Assembly: GCA_920105625.2 (NCBI GenBank)
Contig: OV050033.1
Span: forward strand, 50,495,780 to 50,559,779
DNA from: Clusia tigrina
Lineage: Eukaryota; Arthropoda; Insecta; Diptera; Clusiidae
Direction: 5' to 3'
Length of the DNA: 64,000 bases
Below the pieces are notes generated by a model. The model saw nothing but the letters and a program-made list of their open reading frames with translations. It was not told the origin of the DNA and made no database searches. A program made the position numbers and the translations under genes. Below, piece after piece: positions 47,301 to 59,837 of the stretch (position 1 is its first letter; each line of letters starts with the position of its first letter).

Positions 47301-49279
47301 TTTATCTCAAATAGGGAATACGGTTATATAAGTTGAATCCAAAGGTGTACCGAAATTTGGTTCTACTTTGCTTCTCAGGTAATGGAAGGTGTGAAAAAGT
47401 ACCTTCCTTCCTTATTATTAATTTAAGGATATACAAATATTAACACTAAAGATTCTCATTAGTTTAAGGATATACCAATATTAACCCCAAAGATGCTCCC
47501 CAAGCCTAAACTGTGTCTACACCGCTGACTACATCCAATTGTAACAGCCCGTTGGCTCCACTTATAACCAAATACTTAACAATGAAAAATTGCCATTATT
47601 GACTCTCATAAAACTACTTCCACGATAGCCTGCGTGGGTATATAAATCAATGCAATGTGTGCACCACCCACTTGATGTCTTGTAAGTAGCGCGCAATACA
47701 CAATTTTTACGATTCTATGGCATTCAATATTAGGCATATATATTCATAATTAACATAAATGGCTTTACCTGCTGAGGGTGCTCTCTCCACGCAAGGAGTG
47801 GGCTTGTAAATTGTGGGCAATTTTTAGCAAAGCTCCGATGTACGAATAAATAAACAAAATAATAACTCATTTCATACATCAATGAAGAAAATGTTCCCTT
47901 CTGCACCTCCTCAAATACGGAACTGCTGCGTGGAGGAGTCCTGTGGCTCAGGTTGTGCCAATAAGTGCCATAAATAATAGGCAGTCAGTAACAATAAGCA
48001 CAACAACAATTCCCGCTCCGGTAGCACACACTCGCAAAAACATACACACCTGCACTCACACTACCACACTCGCACTGGCCCACTCACATTTATGATATTT
48101 CCTGCCTACCTCAATATTCAAGGCCACTTGCCGACTTCATTCATTTAATTCCACCTTGCCAGTATATTTCATCGCATAGAGCAGAGTCAACTCGCACCGA
48201 GGGTTCTACCATAAATTTAACAATACAATTTTGCCAAGTAACTACCAAAAAACAATTGCTGGGACGAGCCCGGGCTCGACACAAAGGCATTGTTGGTGAA
48301 TTAACCCAATTTCGAGCTTGTTTCTGAAATCGCTCGGATTGGTTGGGATTGAATCGAGTTGGAGCTCTTGCGTTATGCGTTTGTTGTTTATTTGTTGCAG
48401 AATTTTTCGGCCTGATTGACTGGAAATATAAGTGAAGGTAGAGAGTAATTGGTTTATGATTTGTTGAAAGGGAGCTTATGGCGCTGAATGTCCTTTGTAA
48501 GTTGCCCTTTTTCCAATAAGCACGAAAACAAGAATATTATTTTCGCTTTCTCGAATTAACTCAATTTCAATTGTCAAGGATATTTCGCTAGGAACATGGA
48601 TTTTAATTAAAACATTTTTAGTGTTATTGGGTTCGAAAGGGGAATTGAAATGTAATAAAACTTTATGTGCTCAGAAAATCAATGTTGGAAAATATCCTTC
48701 ATGGAAAAGGACTGAAATGACTCGTATGAGGCTGGACTTAAATAACGCTGGAATGAGCACTCTATAGGAGCGTATACAGACCACCAAGCGATTCTCAATT
48801 AATTAACAAGGCATTTAGAATCTCTACTTCAAACTATATTACTGCACCAGATTGTAATTGATTTCTGCTCCGGTGAATCTAGTGTTTGACCAATAAACGA
48901 GTGTCATGTTGGTGGGCTCTCCTGTATTCCTGAAAACTAAGGTTTTAATTTTGAAAATGTGTTTTAGATCTTCTCCAAGATATATAATTACATTCTGCTT
49001 ACACTGTAAACTATTTGGAGAATCTTTCAATAGTCTAAAAGTGCAGTCTATGGAACAACAGTTCGGGTGCATCCTTTAAATCTATTTCAATGTGGTTTCT
49101 TTATGTAGGCAATTTTCTATGGTTATTATTATTTGTGGCCTTTTTTCCATAGATAGCAGGACTCGGGAGATTCCATGATGCATTTTTTCTTTCATAAGGA
49201 GAACTCTGGTGACTCGATGGTAATGAAAAATGCGCTGTTTCTCAAGCAGTCAAGTGTCTTCCCTTAATATGAACTCATT
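44333..49279. other. Intron 4, no gene recognised
   Basis: A (GTT)n run lies near 44770. A TAATC-type run (ATCTAATCTAATCTAATG) at about 45715-45732 resembles the 3' tail of the family at 11.2 and 30.4 kb but lacks its 3' UTR. A diverged direct repeat (TTTAAGGATATACMAATATTAAC) lies at about 47425-47485. No genes were identified. Confidence 0.5.
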
Positions 49280-51360
49280 GTAACCATCATTGGTTTAATT
49301 ATCATAAACAACAATAACTGTCATGGTTTTCTCTTATCTATCACAATGTGCATACTCATCATCCATCATAATTTGTATCACCATCAGCGTCTATATCATG
49401 ATTATGATATCTGCTATAATATTCTTAGTGTCACTTATATCCCTATCATCATCATTAACTAAGAATGCTATAATTTTGTTTAATTATCATGGTCATTGTC
49501 AGCATCATTACCATGATAAATTAAATTGCCTGTTTCTTGACCGTAATCAATATCGTCATCAACTATTATCGTCGTGAGGTCTTCATCGCTTTCCACATTC
49601 CTATAAACAATTTATCATTGTTATCATCAACTAATATCATCAACATTATTGGCCCGACGGTCCGGAACTATTATAATACTCTCCTCTTCATCGTGAGAAA
49701 TCTCCACTGGATTTTTTCTGTTAGCAATTTAATTCTGGATAATTTTATATTCGCTTGGCTTTATCGTCGCTTTGCATATCTCCACCGCATTCTAAATTAT
49801 AAAGTATTTCTTCCTTCTCATCAACGACTTTTACTTAAAATGCTCTTTTCTTAAACATCACAAACATTATAATCACTATTATAATAGTGATAATTATCAG
49901 CTCCTGCTACCACACTTGTTCTCTATTAGTTTTTACCTAAACTAATTTCGTAATTATCTTCATCAACGAATACAGCTGTTTCTCCTTATCATCCTTATCT
50001 TTATTATCCTAATCATCGTCATCATTATCATGACTATTCTTATTCAATCACTTACTCATTCTTCTCTCTAGTCTCTCACTTTTAGACTGTAATCATTACC
50101 AGCATAAACATAAACTCCTGTTCTCATGGTTTCATGTCAATATATCTCGGGTTATATTTCACTATCTCCATTACCATCGGAATTGCAATAATCTTCTTCA
50201 TCCCTATTATCAACTTCTTCTTTCCATGGTTTTCTCCTGATTCTTTATATAATTATCATTACTGCCATCTTCAGATAATTCCGCACTTATTTTCTCTTAG
50301 TTTTCGTTATTCACATAATAATATCATCATCATCAACATCTACTGAACCTCCTACTTTTTGCTCCTATTTAGTAAACTGATTATTCTTGAACGAAATCAC
50401 TACCAATATTATCATAAACTAGTACCATGCGATTTTTATCTTTGCTTCAATATCTCCATTATAATTATTAATCAAAATACACTGCATCATCCTTAATACC
50501 AACTTCTCCTTCCATAGTTTTCTTCTGAGTACCAACGTCTTCCTTACCATTAAATTTCCTTCATCATCATACATTATTCCACTGGTTTTGTCTGTTTCGA
50601 ATCATCTGAATATAATCATTCAGAACTTTCACTTCTACAGATTTATTTTCATTAACATCTTAAAAATCATAATTATCATTATCATCATTATCTTCCATTA
50701 TCACGCTGGTTTTATTTTAGCTTTCAATATGTTTCCATGTTGAGTCAAAATAGTCTTCCTCTTCCTTATCCTCATTATGTAGCAATATCCTACCATGATT
50801 TTCTTTTGAACAATATCTTGATCATCATTATCTCAGTGCCACTACGAACTACCTGGGCTTAATTTAGCTTTCAATAGCCCCATTTCCTTTCAATACTCTT
50901 TCCATTCCCATCCAATACTTTTCATTAATTATTACCTCCTCCGTTTTCTTTAATTCATGAACATATTAATTGAATTCGTCATCTCTGTTATCCTCAACTA
51001 ATCCCTTGAATTATTTCTTAGTTATCAAGACTCTTTCGTTCATCGTTAATATCATCAACTACTTTGTGTCTGGTTTCTTCCCACTTATTTCAATCATATC
51101 CTTCCAATCCTTTTCTCAATTATCAACTATTAAAGTTGTTTCGTTCATCGTTAATATCATCATCAAGTACTTTGTGTCTGGTTTCTTTTCACTTATTTCA
51201 ATCATCTCTTTCCAATCCTCATCTTAATTATCAACTACTAAAGTTTCGTAGTTTCATTAACATATTTACACGATGATTTTGAAATCCTCATTAACATTAT
51301 TATAATCATCAGTAAACTTGTCCATTTCTGATTATTCTGGTTCCTCTAAACTCGATCCCA
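49280..51360. repeat. About 2 kb of cryptically simple, G-poor ATC/ATT sequence
   Basis: The + strand is dominated by ATC, ATT, TTC and CAT words and is very poor in G, although no single unit repeats perfectly. It reads as an old trinucleotide repeat that has diverged. Long open frames here come from the lack of stop-forming words. It ends about 260 bp before exon e, which carries a TCATCG repeat. Confidence 0.7.
51034..51243 (+). repeat. 105-bp tandem duplication inside the simple region
   Basis: Copies start at 51034 and 51139. Each has TTTCGTTCATCGTTAATATC, ACTTTGTGTCTGGTTTCTT and TTATCAACTA, with few differences. Clearly younger than the surrounding decay. Confidence 0.85.
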
Positions 51361-51620
51361 CTTTTTATTCCCAACCATCCCCTCTTAAGATCAGTCCAAG
51401 CCCTCCTAAGAGGGAAGCTTACAACATACATTTTTTTCATGCAACTGGCTCCATAAATAAATAGTGCAACATTTTCACATGAAAGTCGTAACTCGTTTCT
51501 TCCTCAACACTCTCGGTCAATGCGCTCTCGCTTGAAATTTTGGCAATTGCGCCCAATTAATTTATTTGTCAGAAGGAGAAAATTTAAATAAATGGTATTT
51601 TTGTTTGTGACTTTTTGCAG

Positions 51621-52123
51621 CAAATTAAAAATTTGCAACTCTTGACGCAATCAGCGGCGCTGAACCGTGAAACGATAGCGGCATCACAATTAGCAACATC
51701 AACATCCACATCAGCGGCATCCTCAGTGTCAGCAGCAGCAACCGGTGCTGCGTCAGCATCATCGTCATCGTCATCGGCAGCATCTGCAGCTACAGCAACA
51801 ATTTCCTCACAAGCCAATGCAGCCTCATCGTCAGCGTCATCGTCATCGTCATCATCATCGTCATCATCATCCTCATCAACAACACAAGCAGACACAGCAG
51901 CTGTGGGCAAGTCTTACTCGTCATCTTCAGCGACAACAACAATGACTGCCGGCGTACGGAGACAGCATGCGGCCGCCACATCCACGCTACTGAAAACGGA
52001 CAGCAGCAACACTGGCAGCGTGCTCACGCTGGAGGAGGACACTCTGTCCTTGGATCGTCTTAATTCGCTGCGCATTTATATGACATCAGTGAAAACTTTG
52101 CCATTTAATTTGCGCATATATGG
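51621..52123 (+). CDS. ADGRA3: ADGRA-type adhesion GPCR, internal exon e: GAIN region with long Ser/Ala low-complexity insert
   Basis: The exon starts after CTTTTTGCAG and ends before GTGAGT at 52124, in phase 2 (503 nt). The first 16 or so residues (QIKNLQLLTQSAALNRETIA) are helical and continue exon d. A tract of about 80 residues made almost only of Ser, Ala and Thr follows, with runs of consecutive serines encoded by alternating TCA, TCG and TCC codons. A basic stretch (GVRRQHAAATSTLLK) and an ordered segment, LEEDTLSLDRLNSLRIYMTS, return to typical GAIN-like sequence. The insert is probably an unstructured, possibly O-glycosylated loop; that is inference. The antisense poly-Asp frame over the same repeat is a shadow. 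An internal acceptor that trims the tract cannot be excluded from sequence alone. Confidence 0.82.
51750..51888 (+). repeat. Coding TCATCG/TCATCA repeat (serine tract) in exon e
   Basis: Runs of TCATCG and TCATCATCG at about 51760-51778 and 51825-51880 encode polyserine within the receptor. Being trinucleotide, changes in length keep the frame. Confidence 0.85.
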
Positions 52124-53370
52124 GTGAGTACAAGAATTATACGAGAATATAAGAAGAGTAGAAATGGTTCCATTTAAACAAATTGAAAGGATGCGCCACA
52201 GCAAAGGCGTCCGCCTCATTTCAGTTTGATTAGACGCAGCCGTCGATGAGTTGATTACATTGCATGCAGCTCCACTCCTGGTGCATGGCTCAACATGCTG
52301 TACTAAGTAGCGCTTTTAGACGGTATAATTACATTTACTAATTTCCCGAAACATTTAAGATATCTAATTGGAATCCTTGCCGCCTGGACATGACTACTAA
52401 ATTCTTAAATGCAACTTCAAAAGATGGTTCTAAAAGTTCGTGGCCTAGTATAATTAAACCAACGAATTCACTGTATTTAGGGGAGGAATTTTTGCCATAC
52501 TACATTTACCTTGGGAGAGAAATCACAGTGGACATAGGGGCCATAAAGAGATTAATTGGTGAAATCAATAGAGCTATGTTGGGACCATTTAGCACACGAT
52601 GGAGTCAATTTCGTTCACAGCTTGTTCTGAAAGCCCTGAAGGAAGCTTGACTACAGTGTTAAAGCCAGGAATTGGGACCGCCCATTTTTATCAAACCTCC
52701 CTCTGATCTCTATGACTACAGAACGAAGAAACTTTCCTTCACATTAGACTAAAAAAATATCCAGGCCTTCACCATATCAGGAAACAAAATATAACGAATT
52801 TCGCATATATTAAATATGTAGCCTGATAAAGTAATAAATATCCTGAATACCACTGTACTGTCCATATTTACAGTGATCACATTTACTGACTGAATTTACT
52901 CTTCTTTACAAAGAGAATTTTCATATACCTCTGAGTCCTTTTGCATAATAATTGTACCCTTATTTTGTTGTGATAAAATTGTAGTGAGAGTTCATAGAAG
53001 TAAAGACTTCCTTTATTTTATACAATCTCTAACTTAACTATACAGATCAAAATGTGGTGGTGCACTCAGTCATCAACAGTAACTCGAAAATTGAAGCTAA
53101 TTGAACAAACACCTAATTTAATCTGGACTTGGGCATATTTCTTTCCCATTTCTGAGCTGTGTCTTCCACATGAAGCTACAAAGACTGTCAATGAGTATTC
53201 TAAGGGAAGGGATTACTGTTTAACATAGGAAAGGATCAAAACTTTCAATTCAATAAGGCGTAGGGGCAGCCCATTTGTCATTTACAAATATAATCTTTGA
53301 TAATTGAGAATACTACTTTCGACAGCTCGCTCGCAGATTTTTCTGCAGTACGGCCATGTCAAATATTTTC
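52124..53370 (+). other. Intron 5, first part; possible RT thumb remnant
   Basis: The + frame 52390-52650 contains YYIYLGREITVDIGAIKRLI followed by GEINRAMLGPFSTRW, which resembles the 'YLG..I..d....I..RI..A......L...W' thumb segment of some non-LTR reverse transcriptases. No catalytic blocks accompany it. Low confidence; nothing else recognised. Confidence 0.3.
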
Positions 53371-53410
53371 TATATGGTCCTATGGCTCCGCGGGGGAGCA
53401 AAGGGTCGCC
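53371..53410 (+). repeat. Hairpin-forming dispersed repeat, copy 2
   Basis: TATATGGTCCTATGGCTCCG followed by CGGGGGAGCAAAGGGTCG matches 22576-22612 with a few changes. Similarity does not extend far on either side. Confidence 0.65.
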
Positions 53411-54107
53411 TAGCACATCCTGTATAACACTTCTATAAAAGCTTAGCATTAATTATAAAATTTCAAGTCATCTTAAGCAACCTTCCTGTTAAACAGCAGC
53501 TCGATTCCTTTCAAGTATGTACAATGCCGGGAGGGATTAAAGGCTGACTGTTACTACAGAATCCAATCTAATCTAAAATGACCTTAGTGATAAGTCTGTA
53601 AGTGAACGGTTTTAAACCACAAGCTGTAAATACCAGTTTAATAATCACGCGACCGGTAATACTATTCGATGTTCCCTGATGGTTACCCTGTAGCTTAATG
53701 TGTAAAGATTCTACGAAGTAATACTAAGCTTTGGAAGCATTGGCTCAAGAACATATAAATGAACACTTTTGGAGACAACGTATCCTGTGTTCTGACTACT
53801 GCAGCCAAAGATTCTTCACTGAAGTACTCTCTGTGAGTATCAGTCTGAAATGATGCTGTCTCTGTCTCACAAATTGACTTACTTCTGGAATATGCATAAT
53901 AAAATAATTTTTGATGAAGAACATACTTCGTAGAGGTTGAGTTCAGTAGAGAATAGGAAACAGCCGTGATATTCTAGTAAAACTGAAACTACTCACTCTA
54001 TTGTGAAGTACATTTTATTAATTATTTATTGTGCCTTTCAATTCAAGGACTTTAATTAAAGTTAAATTCTGAAACAAGTGTGTTAGTATTACTTGGCACA
54101 ACCCAGA
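53411..54107. other. Intron 5, no gene recognised
   Basis: Contains CCAATCTAATCTAAAATG near 53565, which resembles the TAATC tails seen elsewhere. Nothing else was recognised. Confidence 0.45.
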
Positions 54108-54480
54108 GATCGAACTATTTCCAAGCATCTACTTTCTACCCACTTTGATTAAAAGTAATTATGAGGCACCCCTTTTGGTATTCCTTGACGGAATCCAAAG
54201 ATCGAACTATTACCAAGGAACTACTTGCTACCCTCCTTGATTAAAGGTAATTATGTGCCAACCATTTTGGTACTCCTTGACGCTATCCAATGATCGAACT
54301 ACTACGAAGGAACTAATTTTTGTAAATACTTGTTTAATTAAAAGTAAATTATAAAATATAAAATTATAATTATAAAAGTAAATTACTTTAATTAAAAGTA
54401 AATTATAAAACAAGTATTATCATATTGCTTGAAACAATCCAGTGATCGAATCTAGAATCAAGAAATTAATTTTCGTAAAT
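54065..54480 (+). repeat. 92-bp tandem repeat, three copies plus a partial one
   Basis: GATCGAACTA marks units at 54108, 54200 and 54292 (92-bp period). A fourth, diverged start lies at 54444 after an AT-rich insertion of about 60 bp. Shared internal words are CTTGATTAAAAGTAATTATG and TTTTGGTAYTCCTTGACG. Confidence 0.85.
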
Positions 54481-56660
54481 ATATATTACATAACCCCACC
54501 CAACTAATAAAATCAATCCAATATATCCATATATATAATAAGTACTGATGAGCATCGTTGCCATCGAAATTACCTCATATATCCTTGTTATTGTACTAAG
54601 AAGTTCAATGACCAAAAGGACAGGAAAGCAATAATAATACTCTATTTATGCGTAGTCTGCACAATATTTTACTTTAAAAGGTACCTTTTTCTGAACTATA
54701 TCGCAACGATTATTCCTTCATCAATTTGTTCCCTCATCATCTGAGATTGCCTCAATCTGATCTTCAATTGCTGCTTTCTCCGGACTGATATAATCTATTT
54801 TTCATGCACCCTCTTCCACTTCATTATCAGGTTCCCCAATATTTTACTTAGTGTGTAATCATCAATTTTTTAAAGTCATAATTTATCAGCCCGATTAATT
54901 TATAGAACTAACAATTGAACTAGTTCTAAAATCTTCAACACCATTTAACTGAAAAACGCAGGGGTAATTTTGAGATATTGCAGTGATATAATAATAAGGT
55001 TAATAATATATTGCAGTGCTATAATAAAGTTAACAATCCAATAATGCAAGTATGCGAAGTGAAATGAAAGCGTTTCCTCTGCGATGAAGAAGTGTCTGAT
55101 TCAGACAGTGACCCTCCTAGAAAGACAATGAGGTGTCTGTTGCTTCGTATGAATTACATGAATGCCGTTGATAAGTCACACCATTTAATTGTTACATAAA
55201 TTAGTTTCGGTTAATAGTTCCCTCACTGGATTTTGTCAATTAAGTATATTGAAATACAAATACGTGATAGTGCAATGTTTATACAACTATGGAGAATCTG
55301 AGGAATTTTTTAAGAAGTTCAGCTTTCTACTAGTTGAAGATTTTCATTACCTCGTATTACCTCTCATCCGGATTTGATGAATCTTCTCACACCAGGTTTG
55401 TAAGGAGACATGTCATTTGCAGGTACATATATCTAAGATTAGACTAATATGTAATATCATTGTGGTGTTCTGAAGACCCTCAGAAAAGCACACTTTACAG
55501 TAGTAGAACCACCGCCATCTCGTCGATTTTAGTGTCATTATCTAAGCTTACCCTCGCCAACACACCCACTCTTAATTTTTAAAGCGCTCGGTTTTACGCG
55601 CTAACTTTTCCCAGCTGCACTTTGTCTCCAGCGTACCTGTAAAGTGCTGAGCCGTGTTAAAACTTGTGGAAACTTTTCATTAAAACTAAATCCTGTTTAC
55701 CTTCACTTGGGAATACTTTGAAGACGAGCTCTTGATGCGTTTCACATAAACGCAAACGAAAGCAAAACCAAGCAAAAATTTAAGTAAACCAACGGAGGAT
55801 TGTGAGAAAGGACTGAGAAAATTGTTTTAAGAAATAAGTATAAAAAATGCAGGAATAAAGTGCATCAATCAGAGCGCATCGGCGTGATTACCTGATTAAG
55901 TGGCAGCTCTGTGGTCCCATGGCAAGGCCCTCAACAAGACGTGATGCCTCCACTGGCTTTACTTGCCTGCTTTCGCTTAAGAAATAATGCAAATATTAGC
56001 CAGAAACGGGTGAAAGCAAAAACAAAAACATAAAGAAGTAAGGAAAGAAAATATTCCAACATTACGCGACGAGAGAGAAAAAGTTTTCAACCACTCACAT
56101 ACGCTACACACACTTGTAAGGCATACTTCCTGCAGGTTAGCGTTTGCAACACTCAAGAAGATTTTTTGCAATAGAACCACTGAGGGTCAACCTTATAACA
56201 GAAACGGCATATGTTTCCTGTTGTTGTTCCTTGTGTCTTTGTGAACCCATGAAATGGCAGTAAAGCACCCTTAAAATTTTTTTAAAATTTCTCCTTTAAG
56301 CTGAGGTTTAAGGACTTCAAATTTATCCAGTCCGAGTGTAGAAAGTTGTGGCCAATACGTAGACCTTTTCTTTCTTCCTTTCTTAAAAGTAGTCGCGCCT
56401 ATACTTAAGTCTCATCAACTACTCTTATATATAATACCCAATTTCGGGCACCATGAGCTGAACATTATTTTATTGCAGAGACAATCAACTGTAGGGTATT
56501 TTCACTAATCGGTATCACTGATTCACACATTTTATGTCACATTTTTCTGTTTCTGTTGTTCTGTGTTTTGACACACTTTCATTTATATCATTTGAAATGT
56601 ATCAGTTTGCTAATGTGTTTTTCTTCCTTCTATTTCACTGCTCTCCTTGGCTCAACTCAG
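54481..56660. other. Intron 5, remainder
   Basis: No genes or elements were recognised before exon f. Confidence 0.5.
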
Positions 56661-56810
56661 CGATGATTTATTTTCGGATCAACTCTACATGGACATTGGG
56701 CTCTCGGCGCGCCTGATTAACATTATGGCCAATTCCACCATATTTGCTTCTGTCATCTCGTACAAGAATTTAAAAAGTTTCCTACCGAAAACTTACTACA
56801 CGCGCGGCAG
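56661..56810 (+). CDS. ADGRA3: ADGRA-type adhesion GPCR, internal exon f: GAIN region
   Basis: The exon has 150 nt. The acceptor ends CTCAACTCAG at 56660 and the donor is GTGAGT at 56811. Its first base completes the Gly codon split after exon e (GG + C) and its last two bases leave phase 2. It encodes about 50 residues (DDLFSDQLYMDIGLSARLIN, then IMANSTIFASVISYKNLKSF and LPKTYYTRG). One potential N-glycosylation sequon (NST) is present. The segment is compatible with the beta-sandwich side of a GAIN domain. It was placed because splice sites and phases fit exons e and g exactly. The overlapping longer open frame that begins upstream at 56534 is in intron and is not used. Confidence 0.8.
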
Positions 56811-59100
56811 GTGAGTGAGGGACCAGGGTAAATACAGTTGCTTGGTTGTGGGGAGAAGGGCGTGCATGGAGCAAACGTTTTACGCTCATTGCCTTTGTAA
56901 ACATTGATTTTGAACAATTAATGTGTGTGTTTTTGTATTTGTTTGTGTGTGTTTTTATGTATGTGAATGGGTTCATCGCTTTTGCGATAAGCGCAGAGTT
57001 CCTTTGAAGTTTTTAAAGGATATTAAAGTTAGTTATAGAACTCATGAACAATTTTATACGTCACCAGTAAATCAATCAAAATGTTAGGAAACTTTTTTCA
57101 CATTGATTACCATGATTCTGCTGCAATAATATTGCGATGATTTAAAGAGGACCTCTAAACTAGTAGCTAGGATGAGTAAGTAACTAGGATGAGTAAGGAA
57201 TTTATGAGTTTTATTTAGGAAATGAGAGCGAAGCTGAAAGAGAATTAGGAAAATTCAACGGCCAGCAAAGTGATTACTACTTACAGTGAAATATGTTGTA
57301 CAATGCTTACGGGAGTACGGTGGTCAGGTGTATGATAACATGCCAGAACTCTCAGTACTGAATGCCAATATCCTCCTATAAATGGAAATAATCATATATA
57401 CTTTCACTTAATATTACGATGAAGTAGCCATTTCAGCACTCATGTGAAAACATGAATAAAATTCAGCTTAAAAGCTCTATAAACCAACTACTAACACTAT
57501 CTATGGACAGATTAAGTTTTTGGTGTAAACAATCAATGTGATGTCAATGAGAGACTTAAGGAATCATTCATTATGCTGAGATCTAAAAGTAAAGCGGAAT
57601 CAACTTGATGCTTCTCTAGCACCCAATCAACGAAGTCACAAGGCTATATATAATTACAAATGTCAATACATAATATTTACAGATGCCAACTCTCAGCTGT
57701 TTATCTTCAATATTACCATAGCATTGCCCTCTTCCAATTGTAACGTCCGATTGAATCACCTTATAATAAAATGTGTGTGTGTGGAGTAACTCAGCAAGTG
57801 GTATTGCAGATAGCAATGCTGATGATATATTTTTCAATCACAACTTAATGACATCATTACATAATACGACACAAGTTGAGTGTCCGTATTCACCAGCTTC
57901 AATAAAGGTGCTCACTGAAAGGATGTTATTTCTGAGTAGGTGGATGGTTTCACAACCAGGTTAATTCCTTAGCTGCATGTCAAGAAATGACACCCTCATT
58001 ATAGCATGTTAAAAAATATGAAATTTATGTGATCCTAGATGGGGAAAGGCCAACAATCTCTTGCTAAAAATAAACTCACCTACGAAGTATGCTTCAAATC
58101 CAGAAGAATTGCCTATTCTACGAGTCCGTGGCAAATACAAAAATTACTACTTATTTAGCTATTACAAGGACATTTAGCTAGGACGCCCTACTTTGCAAGG
58201 ACCCACATATAAACACCATCAATTCGGTATCACTTTGACAGCGTGCCAATCATTCACCTCATTGCCAGCACAGCGTGACAAAGAAAGCCTGTGTGTCATC
58301 AGATAGAACGCCAATTCGACCGCCGCTGTGAATTAATTATTTGCCCAGATTACTGTGGTCTGAACACCTGCTGAGGAACCAGCTACCACCCTGCAGGCTA
58401 GCTCGTGCATAATTTCGTAGCCTTTGAATGCGGTTACACGCCCACTTTACCCAATTTAACGAACACGTACTAAACCGTATTGCAACATTCTTTGCCGCTA
58501 CCTGCGAACACAGCGACCACGGTTTTGAATGCGTTTTACAATTAAATCTCTATTAAATAATACAATAGCGGCATACTACGCCCTCACGCAATCCCACCCC
58601 CTGCTACTGGTAATGCAATAGAAAATCAGCTTAAACTCAACAGCATTTAAGTACAACCAAGGTTAGAGTCGGTTTCAGAGTTTTCGGTGTGATTTTAACT
58701 GCACGTGCATGCAACGGCTTTGGCACATATGTGCTGGTGTATCCCAGCAGTGAATTGGCAGGAAATGTCGGCTAATAAACAAAGTCGCACTATGCCAAAG
58801 AGTCGATGGAAAATATTTGCTAGTTAAAAACTTATGTTCTTCAAAGTAGAGGCAACCAGCAATGCTGACATTTAATGGAAGATGTCATGAACTGAAAATC
58901 CTTTTATGAGTGTGTTATGAGTCGATAGATGACCCGCTGGTTGGATCAAACCATCATCATTAATCAAACACTAGGCTAACAAGTTGTCATGGGGGCATTT
59001 GCGCTGACTAAGTACGAGTATAATTCATCGGGGTACTTAAAAAAACTCAATTTTGAGTACGCTATCCTTCTTATTGTTCTGGTAGTTTAGAGACTTTCAA
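56811..59100. other. Intron 6, first part
   Basis: A TGTGTG-rich tract lies at 56920-56960 and a 16-bp direct repeat (CTAGGATGAGTAAG, twice) at 57165-57200. No genes were recognised. Confidence 0.5.
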
Positions 59101-59109
59101 TGTTAATCA

Positions 59110-59837
59110 ATGACGTGTCATATGTGAAGTCATACAAGATTTTCCTTTAGTGTATTGTAAGTCTGGTGATGACTTCAGTGGGTATAATGGGATGTTTTCT
59201 AAAGTATCTCCTAGAGTGTGGATATGACACAACACTTTATTTTTTGTGGTTTGTTACTGTTGCAAAATAGAATTGATGACAAGTCATGTGCTATAACTTC
59301 AAAAATATTCATCATCGACGCCAAGTAACACTACTAATGAGTTACGGTATCGATATCACCCAATATGTAATGCCTGAGGGGTATGAGTGTCCACATAACA
59401 CGTCAGTTGATATGACACCAGTACATTACAGAACAAATGACATGTCATCGGGAGCAAATACTTTCCTTTAACACAGTTTATTAAGTATAATGTGCAATGA
59501 TGGTGCATACAAAATGTCAGCAACTAGGGCCTATGTGAGTAGGTAACGGTGCTGCTAATAACATATTATAAGGTACCTGCCTCTACAGTGTCAGCATCTA
59601 AGGTGTCAGCATCAAATCCTTACCCTAAAACCACATTTCATCTGGACTAATTTTGATAAAGATTCAAGAAAATTCATCTCATTGTCACTTTTACATAAGC
59701 TCTCGCTTTTTATATTAACTGATGACATGTTAGCAACACCATAATATAGTGGAATGATTCTAGAGATGACCTGCTTTATAGACTCAGCAAGGCACGAGTC
59801 ATATAGACAATCAATGATACATTAAATGACATGTCAT
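59110..59837. promoter_or_regulatory. Cluster of ATGACNNGTCAT-type palindromes
   Basis: ATGACATGTCAT is perfect at 59437-59448 and 59826-59837. Close variants are ATGACGTGTCAT at 59110-59121, ATGACAAGTCAT at 59276-59287 and ATGACATGTTAG at 59722-59733. Five related dyads in about 730 bp of intron suggest either a transcription-factor cluster or a diverged repeat. This is a candidate only. Confidence 0.3.

Noticed and set aside
49323..51276. Series of hydrophobic, Ser/Ile-rich + strand frames as membrane proteins
   Set aside because: They follow from G-poor ATC/ATT/TTC simple sequence and overlap each other in different frames.
51584..51910. Minus-strand open frame with a long poly-Asp tract
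   Set aside because: It is the antisense shadow of the serine repeat in the receptor exon.
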